Source: Streptomyces flaveus
GTDB taxonomy: Bacteria > Actinomycetota > Actinomycetes > Streptomycetales > Streptomycetaceae
Direction of reading: 5' to 3'
DNA: 64,000 nt
NCBI RefSeq assembly: GCF_014647675.1
Contig: NZ_BMPQ01000011.1
Location: forward strand, 1-64,000
The stretch's first letter is position 1, and each line of letters begins with the position of its first letter. The notes below the pieces were generated by a model that did no database searches, had not been told where the DNA came from, and was given only the letters and a program-made list of their open reading frames with translations. Positions 16,371 to 23,733 of this stretch are shown here, piece after piece. The translations under genes and the position numbers were made by a program.

Positions 16371-16396
16371 CAGTGCCGCGCAGCTGCGCGGCACTG
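16371..16396. repeat. Perfect 26-bp palindrome
   Basis: From 16371 (CAGTGCCGCG) to 16396 (GCGGCACTG) the sequence equals its own reverse complement with no loop (centre CAGCTG). It stands exactly at the junction between the 41-bp repeat and a methyltransferase fragment. It could be a protein-binding or recombination site, or a product of an inverted-duplication event. Confidence 0.75.
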
Positions 16397-16602
16397 GCTG
16401 ACGACCTGGAGGCCAGCGGCCAACTCACCGACCCCACATGGCGGAAGGTGTTCGAGACCGTTCCGCGCCACCCCTACGTGCCGGAGTTCTGGACCCTGAC
16501 CGGCCAGGGGCAGCGGCGCGTGACGTCCGCCGACCCGGTCTGGCTTGACGTGGTGTACACGGATGACGCGCTGGCCACCCAGCTGACCGACGGCGTGTCG
16601 TT
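16373..16602 (+). pseudogene. PCMT-like methyltransferase, N-terminal fragment
   Basis: The frame reads LADDLEASGQLTDPTWRKVFETVPRHPYVPEFW, then DPVWLDVVYTDDALATQLTDGVS. This is the N-terminal part of the protein-L-isoaspartate O-methyltransferase-like enzymes often encoded with FxLD lanthipeptides in streptomycetes. The SAM-binding core is missing: the frame then runs into sequence belonging to the next, oppositely oriented fragment. The beginning lies in the palindrome. Confidence 0.6.
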
Positions 16603-16625
16603 GTTCAGGTGCCATGGCCGCAGGG

Positions 16626-17024
16626 TCAGCACGAAGACGTCGGAACCGCTGTTGCGGAACCTTGGCCGTCGTCGCCGGGGGTGGGCCGGGTGAAGCGGTA
16701 GCACTGGTCGACTGCTGCCCCCGAGCTCGAGACGACGGCGGAGACGGTCATCGTGTCCCCCTCGCGCACCACGCTCTTGACGTCGAAGGAGCGCCGTCCG
16801 GTGGGGTCGAGAGCCTTCTGTACTCCGGCTCGCGTCAGGTCCTCGGCATACATGCTGGAGATGCGCGTCCGCGCGAGGCGTACCAGACCGTCGATCTCGG
16901 TGCCCGGACGACACACCTCGTCGTCCCGCTCGGAAACCCTCGACGTCCACGCCTGATCAGGGCGGTGGGTGTAGGTGACGACGAAACACCGGGTCACCTC
17001 GACGGGCCCGCCACCGGGGAGCAC
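16626..17024 (-). pseudogene. 5'-truncated gene of unknown function
   Basis: The minus frame ends at 16626 and encodes about 125 coherent residues (VEVTRCFVVTYTHRPDQAWTSRVSERDDE, then MTVSAVVSSSGAAVDQCYRFTRPTPGDDG). It has two cysteines and the look of a secreted or lipoprotein C-terminal domain, but no signal peptide or start region. It is cut off at its 5' side at about 17030, exactly where TetR fragment B begins. I do not recognise the family. Confidence 0.5.
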
Positions 17025-17033
17025 GACCTCGTT

Positions 17034-17518
17034 GTCCGCCTACTACCGCACCCGCCAGGCACTGCTCGCCGCGCTGGTCCGGCGCATGGTCGCCCTCGAC
17101 CAGGCAGAACTACAGGCGATCGGAGAACAGGCACCCGTGCCGCGGGACGCCGAGGAACTGGCAGCCGGAATCGCCGCCTTCATCGAGCACCGGCTCACGG
17201 GAGACGGCCGTCGGCGCTCCCTCGCGCGCTACGCGTGCGCCCTCGAGAGCGTGCACCACCCCGAGCTGCGGGAGATCCTCGTGCCGCGCGAGAACGCCGG
17301 ACGACAGGTCGTACGCGACTTCCTGGCCGCACAGGGCGTCGCAGACGATGACGCCGAGGACCGTACTGTCACGCTGCTGACCTGCGTGGACGGACTGGTC
17401 TTCGACCGCCTGGTCAACGGGGGAAGCGTGTCGTCCCAGGAGATCCGCGGACTGGTGGCGGCGGCCCTGCGATCGCCCACACCTGCCGACACCGGGCGGG
17501 CCGAACGGCCAGATGCTC
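17034..17518 (+). pseudogene. TetR-type regulator, 5'-truncated (copy B)
   Basis: Begins in the end of the helix-turn-helix (SAYYRTRQALLAALVRRMVALDQ) and continues through the whole ligand domain to EIRGLVAAALR. The normal TAG stop is changed to TCG at this position, so translation would run on to 17589. The left edge (17034, GTCCGCC) is the same as in copy C. The first roughly 40 residues, with most of the DNA-binding domain, are missing, so the product cannot be a normal regulator. Confidence 0.75.
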
Positions 17519-17884
17519 CTGGGGAGCCGCAGGCGGAGATGGCAGGAGCGCGAGCCCTGCGCAACGGGAAACGACCTGCAACAGCGTGAAACCGATCTCC
17601 GCTGTGAGGGAGAGGCGGTATTCCGGTGTCCCTTCCCTCGTCCCCCACGGACCGGTGAACCTCGGCTTGCCTGCTCGGCGTCGAGCTCCGTGACCGTGAG
17701 TGAGGACGGAGATCTTCTCTGGTCCTCCCCCACAACCGCGTCTTGCCCAGCGGGCAGAGCAGGATGCGAGCGGCACACGGGCGACATCATTCGGTGGCCG
17801 GCATGCACTCAGACCCGCGGCGCCGGGTGTTGCTCGACGACCAGTGCGAACCGCTGCTTGGAGGCGCAGCTCGTGGCCGCACCG
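17519..17884. other. Intergenic gap, no gene seen
   Basis: About 365 bp between TetR fragment B and the end of the LysR gene. Open frames exist but look like G+C-driven noise; no RNA gene or strong hairpin is evident. Confidence 0.45.
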
Positions 17885-18838
17885 TCAGCCCCGCCGGACC
17901 GCCCCGAGTTGGGCCCGGTGCAGGCCTGGGGCGGTGAATCGCTGCGCCACCGTGCGCAGGACGCGGGCCATCGCCTGGGCGGGTGGGGTGGCGGGGCGTG
18001 CTGCGGCGCGTGCGAGGAGGATGCGGCGGGTGGGGGCCGGGACGTCGGAGGCGAACGGCAGGAGGCGTACGTCGCTGCGTCGGCTGGTGAGGGCCAGGCG
18101 GGGTGCGAGCGCGATGCCGAGACCGGCGGCGACCATGGCCTGCGCCTCCTGATAGTCGTGCGATGAGTAGGCGATGCGCGGCTCGAATCCCGCCTGGCGA
18201 CAGCTTCGGCGCAGGACGTCGGCGACGGGGTGGTTGTCGGCGCGGATGATCCACTCCTGGTCGGCGAGGTCGCCGAGGCGCACGGAGGGATGTGTGCGCA
18301 GGGGTGAGTCGGCAGGGACGACCAGCACCGTGGGGTCGTCCAGCAGGTGGGTGAGGGCGAGCGCCGGATCGTCGAAGCGGTTCCATTCGTAGTCCCAGAG
18401 CAGCCCCTGCTCCACCTCGCCGGTGTGCAGCATCTCCCTGAGCTCCGCGAGGACTCCGGCGCGTACCTCGATGCGGATGCCGGCGTGGCGGCGTCGGAAA
18501 CGCGTGAGCGCCAGCGGCAGCAGGGACGCGCTCGCCGTGGGGAAGGAACCGAGCCGCAAGGTGCCCTGGTCGAGGGCGGTGAAGGAGTCCAGGTCGGCCT
18601 GGGCGGCACGGAGCTCCCGGCGGATGGCCTGACCGCGTTCGGCCAGCGCGGCACCCGCCGGGGTGGGGCGGATACCGCGTGGCAGCCGCTCGATGAGGGG
18701 CTGCCCTGCCTCCTGCTCCAGCAGGGACATCTGCTGGGAGGCGGCGGAGGTGGTCATGCCGAGGGCTTCCGCCGCGGCAGTGAGTGAACCGCGTTCGGTG
18801 GCCTCGGTGAGCAGCAGCAGGCGACGCACGTTGAGCAT
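17885..18838 (-). CDS. LysR family regulator of the prpF operon
   Basis: A 317-aa regulator: N-terminal helix-turn-helix (MLNVRRLLLLTEATERGSLTAAAEALGMTTSAASQQMSLLEQEAGQPLIER) and a substrate-binding domain from about residue 90 (GTLRLGSFPTASASLLPLAL). The start at 18838 has no Shine-Dalgarno but a -10-like TAAAGT (18851-18846) 7 nt upstream, so it is probably leaderless. A palindrome at 18848-18862 lies over this promoter. It is divergent from prpF and the transporter, which it likely activates when their substrate is present. Confidence 0.9.
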   Translation of the reverse strand: MLNVRRLLLLTEATERGSLTAAAEALGMTTSAASQQMSLLEQEAGQPLIERLPRGIRPTPAGAALAERGQAIRRELRAAQADLDSFTALDQGTLRLGSFPTASASLLPLALTRFRRRHAGIRIEVRAGVLAELREMLHTGEVEQGLLWDYEWNRFDDPALALTHLLDDPTVLVVPADSPLRTHPSVRLGDLADQEWIIRADNHPVADVLRRSCRQAGFEPRIAYSSHDYQEAQAMVAAGLGIALAPRLALTSRRSDVRLLPFASDVPAPTRRILLARAAARPATPPAQAMARVLRTVAQRFTAPGLHRAQLGAVRRG

Positions 18839-18845
18839 GCCGTCG

Positions 18846-18862
18846 ACTTTAGCTGAGCTAAA
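18846..18862. promoter_or_regulatory. LysR-type operator overlapping its own promoter
   Basis: TTTAGCTGAGCTAAA (18848-18862) is an inverted repeat with one central G, of the T-N-A type bound by LysR proteins. It overlaps the -10-like TAAAGT of the LysR gene, which fits autorepression together with activation of the divergent prpF operon. Confidence 0.6.
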
Positions 18863-19010
18863 CCCAGGTGAAGCGAACTGCGATTGTTCCGAAGTCATGC
18901 CTCTGCGAAGGTCTCCGCAATCGCCGAGCGGTTCACCGGCCCGCAATGCGCCCGTAACCGCTTCTCGGCCCTTTTCCCTCCCCTCCGTTGACCCAGGAAG
19001 AGCCTCAGAC

Positions 19011-20129
19011 GTGCACATTCCCGCGACCCTGGTACGTGGCGGCACAAGCAAGTGCTGGCTGTTCAACCAGGTCGAAGTCCCTGCCGACCGTGGCGACCTC
19101 GAAAGGCTGCTGGTCGCCGCTTACGGCGCCACCGACCCCGTGGAACTGGACGGGGTGGGCGGGGCGACCCCCACCACCTCGAAAGCAGCCGTGGTCAGCG
19201 CCTCGTCCCAGCCTGGCGTCGACGTCGACTACCTGTTCGCCCAAGTCGGCATCGGGACGGGTTCGGTGGAGTGGACGAGCAACTGCGGCAACTGCGCCAC
19301 CGGCGTCGCCCTGTACGCGGTGAGCAAAGGAATGGTTCCGGTCACCGGCGACCGGACGCGCGTGGTGATGCGCAACACCAATACCGGCGCGGTCCTCGAA
19401 GGGACCGTCGACACCCCCGGAGGCGTGGTGCACCACTTCGGCCGCCAGACGGTACCGGGCACCCGTGCCGGCGGGGTCGCGGTCGGCCTCACCTTCCGCA
19501 ACCCCGCCGGTACCACTGCCTTACTGCTCCCCACCGGCCAGGCCGCCCAGGACCTGCGGGTCGGCGCCGCCGAGCCGGTACGCGTGAGCATGGTGACCGC
19601 AGGAGCTCCGGTCGTCCTTGTCGACGCCGCCAGTGCCGGGCGTACCGGTGCCGAGTCACTGGAGCGGATGAGCGCAGACGTCCCCTGGCTGCGCACCGTC
19701 CGTCATACCGCCGCACCCCTGATGGGGCTGCTCCAGCCGGGCGGGGAACCGGGCGACGCGGTGCCCAAGGTGGGCCTGGTCGGGCCGCCGGTGCCGTACA
19801 CCACCACCCTCGGTGAGTCGATCGGTGCCGAGGACTACGACGTGTCGGTGCGCATGCTCACCATGAACGCCCCGCACTCCGCGATCGGCCTGACCTCTGC
19901 CGTCGCCGTCGCGGCGGCCGGGCTGCTGCAGGGGTCCGTGGTCTCTCGGACCACGGGCGGCCCGACCGACGAGTGGTTGCGCCTCGGCACGCCCGCCGGC
20001 GTCGTCGCGGTCCGCTGCACCGATGTGAGGGACGGCCTGCCGCACCGGGTCACCGTGCAGCGCGCGGCCCGTCTGCTCGCCGACGCCCGAATCTACGTAC
20101 CGGAAGCAGGCAGCCCGCAAGCCGCCTGA
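19011..20129 (+). CDS. prpF: PrpF family isomerase (aconitate / oxalomesaconate type)
   Basis: A 372-aa cytosolic protein of the PrpF superfamily, which moves a proton or double bond in tricarboxylates such as 2-methyl-aconitate, 4-oxalomesaconate or 3-methylitaconate. The signature is at the start (IPATLVRGGTSKCWLF, residues about 4-19), followed by DGVGGATPTTSKAAVVS and SNCGNCATGVALYAV. The GTG at 19011 follows AGGAAG at 18995-19000. It is followed by a dicarboxylate transporter 105 bp downstream and is divergent from a LysR gene. The context suggests uptake and isomerisation of a di- or tricarboxylic acid rather than the methylcitrate cycle, as no prpBCD genes are present. Confidence 0.88.
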   Translation: MHIPATLVRGGTSKCWLFNQVEVPADRGDLERLLVAAYGATDPVELDGVGGATPTTSKAAVVSASSQPGVDVDYLFAQVGIGTGSVEWTSNCGNCATGVALYAVSKGMVPVTGDRTRVVMRNTNTGAVLEGTVDTPGGVVHHFGRQTVPGTRAGGVAVGLTFRNPAGTTALLLPTGQAAQDLRVGAAEPVRVSMVTAGAPVVLVDAASAGRTGAESLERMSADVPWLRTVRHTAAPLMGLLQPGGEPGDAVPKVGLVGPPVPYTTTLGESIGAEDYDVSVRMLTMNAPHSAIGLTSAVAVAAAGLLQGSVVSRTTGGPTDEWLRLGTPAGVVAVRCTDVRDGLPHRVTVQRAARLLADARIYVPEAGSPQAA

Positions 20130-20234
20130 GCCACGACGAACATCACCTCGGTCAGGCCGGCTCCCAGCCGTCCGCACCGGGATACCCTCGCGCCCTCGTG
20201 GCGCGCCCCCCGTTCCCTCGCCCCAAGGACAAAG

Positions 20235-21488
20235 ATGTCTGCTGAAGTGATCTCCATAGGCGCGCTGCTGGTGATGTTCGTGGTCGGCACCGTGCTGCCG
20301 ATCAACCTGGGCATCCTCGCCTTCGTCGCCACCTTCGCGGTCGGCACCGCCTCGCTCGGCCTCACCGAGGACGAGATCTTCGAGGGGTTCCCGGCGAAGC
20401 TCTTCGTCACCATCGTCGGAGTCACCTACCTGTTCTCCGTCGCCCGCCGCAACGGCACCATCGACTGGCTCGTCGCGGCGGGGGTGCGGCTGGTACGCGG
20501 CAAGGTAGAGCTCATCCCCTGGGTGCTGTTCCTGGTGGCCGCCCTGCTGACGGCGTTCGGTACGTTCACCCCGGCCGCGGTCGCGATCCTCGCGCCGATC
20601 GGCATGAACTTCGCCTACCGCTACAAGCTCAACCCTCTGGTCGTCGGCATGATGGTGATCAGCGGCGGGCACGCGGGCGCGTTCTCCCCGCTGGCCGTCT
20701 CCGGTGCGCTGGTGCTCGGCCTCGTCGACAAGACCGATCTGCAGGTCTCCGCAGTGGCGCTGTTCAGCGCCAGCTTCGTGATCAACCTGGTGCTCTCGAT
20801 CATCACCTACGCCCTGCTCGCCAAGCGTCCCGCCCCGCTGGTCGAGGGCGCCGCGGAGGCAGCCGACGACGAGGACCTCGCTGTCTCCGGCAGGCCCGAC
20901 TGGCGGCAGTGGCTCACCCTCGCCTGTCTGGTGGCCCTCGTCGTCGGCGCGCTCGGCTTCCAGTTGGAGATCGGCTTCCTTGCGCTGGCTGCCGGCGCGC
21001 TGCTGGCCCTGGTGGACATGAAGCGGCAGGAGAAGGCCGTGGACGGCGTCAGCTGGTCCACCCTGCTTCTGGTCGCGGGCATGATGACGTACATCGCCAT
21101 GCTGGAGAAGGCCGGCATCATCGAGGAGATCTCCGGACACGCGGCGGGCCTCGGCGCCCCGGTCGTCGTCGCCCTGCTGCTGTGCTTCACCGTGGCCATC
21201 ACCTCCGCCTTCGCCTCCTCCACCGCGATTCTCACAGCGATCATCCCCATCGCCGTACCGCTGCTGCTCTCCAGCCACCTCAGCGCCGCCGGACTGATCG
21301 CCGCGCTCGCCGTCTCCACGACCATCGTCGACACCTCTCCCTTCTCCACCAACGGCGCACTCGTCCTCAGCAACGCCCGCGGAGTGGACACCCGCCGCTT
21401 CTACCGCCAGGTCATCGGCTACACCGGCGGAATCGTCGCCCTCGGCCCCGTCGTCGCCTGGGGCGCCCTGGTCCTGCCCTGGTCATAG
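20235..21488 (+). CDS. Dicarboxylate transporter, MatC / ion-transporter superfamily
   Basis: A 417-aa membrane protein with about 11-12 hydrophobic segments. The N-terminal half matches the MatC type (GALLVMFVVGTVLPINLGILAFVATFAVG, FPAKLFVTIVGVTYLFSVARRNGTIDWLV, MMVISGGHAGAFSPLAVSGALV). The C-terminal half repeats the fold (SSTAILTAIIPIAVPLL, VDTSPFSTNGALVLSNA). It probably imports malonate, citrate-like or other di/tricarboxylates for the PrpF enzyme encoded just upstream. The ATG at 20235 is preceded by AAGGAC. Confidence 0.85.
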   Translation: MSAEVISIGALLVMFVVGTVLPINLGILAFVATFAVGTASLGLTEDEIFEGFPAKLFVTIVGVTYLFSVARRNGTIDWLVAAGVRLVRGKVELIPWVLFLVAALLTAFGTFTPAAVAILAPIGMNFAYRYKLNPLVVGMMVISGGHAGAFSPLAVSGALVLGLVDKTDLQVSAVALFSASFVINLVLSIITYALLAKRPAPLVEGAAEAADDEDLAVSGRPDWRQWLTLACLVALVVGALGFQLEIGFLALAAGALLALVDMKRQEKAVDGVSWSTLLLVAGMMTYIAMLEKAGIIEEISGHAAGLGAPVVVALLLCFTVAITSAFASSTAILTAIIPIAVPLLLSSHLSAAGLIAALAVSTTIVDTSPFSTNGALVLSNARGVDTRRFYRQVIGYTGGIVALGPVVAWGALVLPWS

Positions 21489-21557
21489 CGCAAAGACCGA
21501 CGACGGACAGCGGAGGGCGCCGAGCACGACCACGCACGGCGTCCTCCGTACTCGCGC

Positions 21558-21914
21558 TTACGGAGTGGCGCCTTCGATTTCGATAGCGAGGGCGCCGAGC
21601 CTTTCCTTTTCCGGCGGGTAGATGGCGCGGATGTTGGCGAGCTGTTGGTCGCGGGTGGCGGTCGGGTTGACGTTGGCGGGTCCCTCGCCGTCGAGCAGGG
21701 TCTCGAAGTCGGGGTACTCGGTGACCCGTTTGACCTTGACCTCGCAGGTCTCGTCGGTGCCCTTGATGCGGAAGCGGATGACATCGCCTGCGGCGAGGTC
21801 GGCGAGGTGCGGGTATTTCACCCGCACCTCGATGGTCTTGGTGCCCGCGGCGACGAGGTCGAAGTACTGGCGGTAGAGGTTGAGTTCGCGGACGCGGGCG
21901 GTGCTGTCGGTCAT
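21558..21914 (-). CDS. ASCH domain protein
   Basis: A 118-aa cytosolic protein. The N-terminal ELNLYRQYFDLVAAGTKTIEVRVKYPHLADLAAGDVIRF and the segment TCEVKVKRVTEYPDFETLLD are typical of ASCH domains, which adopt a PUA-like fold and are thought to bind RNA or modified nucleosides; some hydrolyse N4-acetylcytidine. It lies 8 bp downstream of an HD-domain hydrolase in the same orientation, so both may act on nucleotides. Its first third is duplicated at 39635-39723. Confidence 0.85.
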   Translation of the reverse strand: MTDSTARVRELNLYRQYFDLVAAGTKTIEVRVKYPHLADLAAGDVIRFRIKGTDETCEVKVKRVTEYPDFETLLDGEGPANVNPTATRDQQLANIRAIYPPEKERLGALAIEIEGATP

Positions 21915-21922
21915 GGCGTAGG

Positions 21923-22504
21923 TCAGCTCTGCCTCTCACCGAGTGCCGTACGCAGCCAGTCCAGGGACCCGGTCGCCAGCACCGCGTCGGCGAGTTCGTT
22001 GGCCGACTTCGTGGTGAGCCGGCTGCGGCTGTTGTCGATCCACCGCTGTGCGTTCTCGTAGCCCTGGGCCTTGTACTCGATGCCCTGGATCATGCACTCC
22101 AGCTTGTCGGCGTCCCGGGCGCAGATCGCCTCGGCGGACTCCTTCGCCTCGTACTCGGCGACGAGTTCTCGTACGGCCGAGGCCAGGATCTCGGGCATGC
22201 CGGCGACCTGGTCGGCGGTGACCGCCTGTGGGTTTGCCTCGGTGGCGTACTTCTTTCCGAGGTGGTTCACGTCACCGGTCCGCGTCTCCTGGGAGTCGTG
22301 CCACACTGCGAGGTACGCGGCCCGCGCGGGATCGGCGCCTTCGAGCTTCGCGATGATCGTCGCAAGCAGAGCTGTACGCCAGGAGTGCTCTGCCACCGAC
22401 TCCGGGTCGCGTACGCCGGCCATCCACCAGCCGGTGCGCTTGGTCTGCTTCAACGTCCCCGCCTCGTACAGGAAGCGCGCCACCGCGGACAGGTCTTCGG
22501 CCAC
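21923..22504 (-). CDS. HD domain phosphohydrolase (YfbR/HDDC2-like nucleotidase)
   Basis: A 193-aa metal-dependent phosphohydrolase. The HD motif is complete: His in VAEHSWRTALLATIIA, the His-Asp pair in AVWHDSQETRTGDVNHLGKK, and a distal Asp in ARDADKLECMIQGIEYKAQGYE. The family removes phosphate from 5'-deoxynucleotides or related molecules. It is the first gene of a two-gene unit with the ASCH protein. The region from residue about 97 to the end has a second, broken copy at 39732-40026. Confidence 0.87.
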   Translation of the reverse strand: MAEDLSAVARFLYEAGTLKQTKRTGWWMAGVRDPESVAEHSWRTALLATIIAKLEGADPARAAYLAVWHDSQETRTGDVNHLGKKYATEANPQAVTADQVAGMPEILASAVRELVAEYEAKESAEAICARDADKLECMIQGIEYKAQGYENAQRWIDNSRSRLTTKSANELADAVLATGSLDWLRTALGERQS

Positions 22505-22878
22505 CGTTGGGCTCCTCTCACGCCTCGGCTGGGGGTACCTCCCACGCCCTTAAGGCAGTGGGGGAGGATCGCGTACCGGATGCTCTCCAGCTCCCGGCTA
22601 TCCAACATCACAGGCAGCCGGTCGCGCAGGGCACGGTCTGCTGTGACCGCATCCGCAGCGGAGCGCGGCGACGACGGACGCGTAACAGCCGTCGAGCTGT
22701 GGAGCACTGATGGATCGTGGGCTCGCGACCGAGCAGGACGGTCCGGCCCGCGGTGAAGGCGGGCAAGGGCGTTGCCAGTTCGCACAGCATCAGCCACATC
22801 GTCTCCCGTCGGGACCTGTTGTCAGTGGCCTGATCTAGAGTTCCGGTCACTTGATCGCTGCGGGTGCAGGAGGCACAC
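22505..22878. other. Intergenic region between divergent operons
   Basis: About 370 bp upstream of both the HD gene and the MoxR operon, so it should hold both promoters. A TAGAGT hexamer at 22836-22841 could be the -10 of the operon, but I see no good -35. Minus-strand frames show short coherent stretches (TMWLMLCELATPLPAFTAG; DSRELESIRYAILPH) in different frames, which may be a decayed gene. Confidence 0.4.
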
Positions 22879-23733
22879 ATGGGGTGGGTGTCGGCCGGCG
22901 ACTATGAAGTTGCCCTAGAGGACGGCAAGGTGGTGTGCCGCAACGCGGCGGGGAGGCGGTTGAAGTCCGTGCCGCCCAAAATCGCCGACGATCCGGCCGT
23001 GATGGGCCTGCGTCAGCTCGTCGAATGGCTGGAACGGCACGAACACCGGTGCCTGACCGACGTGGAGCGCTGGATGGTGCGCTCCCTTCCGGTGCCGTTC
23101 GCCGTCCTCGCGCGGGTGTGGCCCGACCCGGCGTGGCAGGCGGCACTGCGCGACCTCGTCGTCACCGGGGAGGACGGCGAAGTGGCCGGATTCCTGCGGG
23201 ACGCCGACCCCGAGCGCGGCCTCGGCCTGGTCGACCTCGACGGCGACACCGTCCGCATCACCCCCGGCATGGTCCGCCTTCCGCACCCGGTGCTCCTCGA
23301 AGACCTGGAGGACCTGCGGGAGTTCGCCGTCGAACTCGGCGTCGAGCAGCGCGCCCAGCAACTGTTCCGCGAGGTCTGGCAGCGGCCCGCCGCGCTCGAC
23401 ACCGAGGGCACCTCCGTCGAGGAGTACGCGGGCGGCGCCTTCAAGGAACTGCGTTTCCTGCACGGCAGGGCGGCCCAGCTCGGCTATCGCGTGCGCGGCG
23501 GGAACGCCGTCTGCTCCGTCCTGGAGGACGGCCGGGGCGTCGAGGCCCGGGTGTGGATCGGCGACTACGAAGGCTACGAGGAGACCGAGACCGGTCCCCT
23601 GACCTTCACCGACCCGGCCGGCCAGGCCCTCAAGGTCGGTCAGGTCGGACCGGTGGCCTGGTCGGAGGGCATGCGCATGGCGGCCTCGCTGTACGCCGGG
23701 CGGAACATCGAGGACGAGGAGCAGGCGGCATGA
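22879..23733 (+). CDS. DUF4132-like protein, first gene of the MoxR-VWA operon
   Basis: A 284-aa cytosolic protein. The segment LRDADPERGLGLVDLDGDTVRI followed by HPVLLEDLEDLREFAVELGVEQRAQQLFREVW is the hallmark of DUF4132, found in E. coli YehI and MolR. Here the domain stands alone, without the N-terminal WGR region of longer homologues. AGGAGG at 22868-22873 fixes the ATG at 22879. Its stop overlaps the next start by 4 nt (ATGA), so it is made together with the rest of the operon. The molecular role is unknown; co-conservation suggests it is part of, or a client of, the MoxR complex. Confidence 0.8.
   Translation: MGWVSAGDYEVALEDGKVVCRNAAGRRLKSVPPKIADDPAVMGLRQLVEWLERHEHRCLTDVERWMVRSLPVPFAVLARVWPDPAWQAALRDLVVTGEDGEVAGFLRDADPERGLGLVDLDGDTVRITPGMVRLPHPVLLEDLEDLREFAVELGVEQRAQQLFREVWQRPAALDTEGTSVEEYAGGAFKELRFLHGRAAQLGYRVRGGNAVCSVLEDGRGVEARVWIGDYEGYEETETGPLTFTDPAGQALKVGQVGPVAWSEGMRMAASLYAGRNIEDEEQAA

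Noticed and set aside
22935..23729. N-terminal 265 residues of the long frame ending at 28784
   Set aside because: It overlaps the DUF4132-like gene in another frame and is Arg/Pro-rich noise; the coupled ATG at 23730 is the better start.
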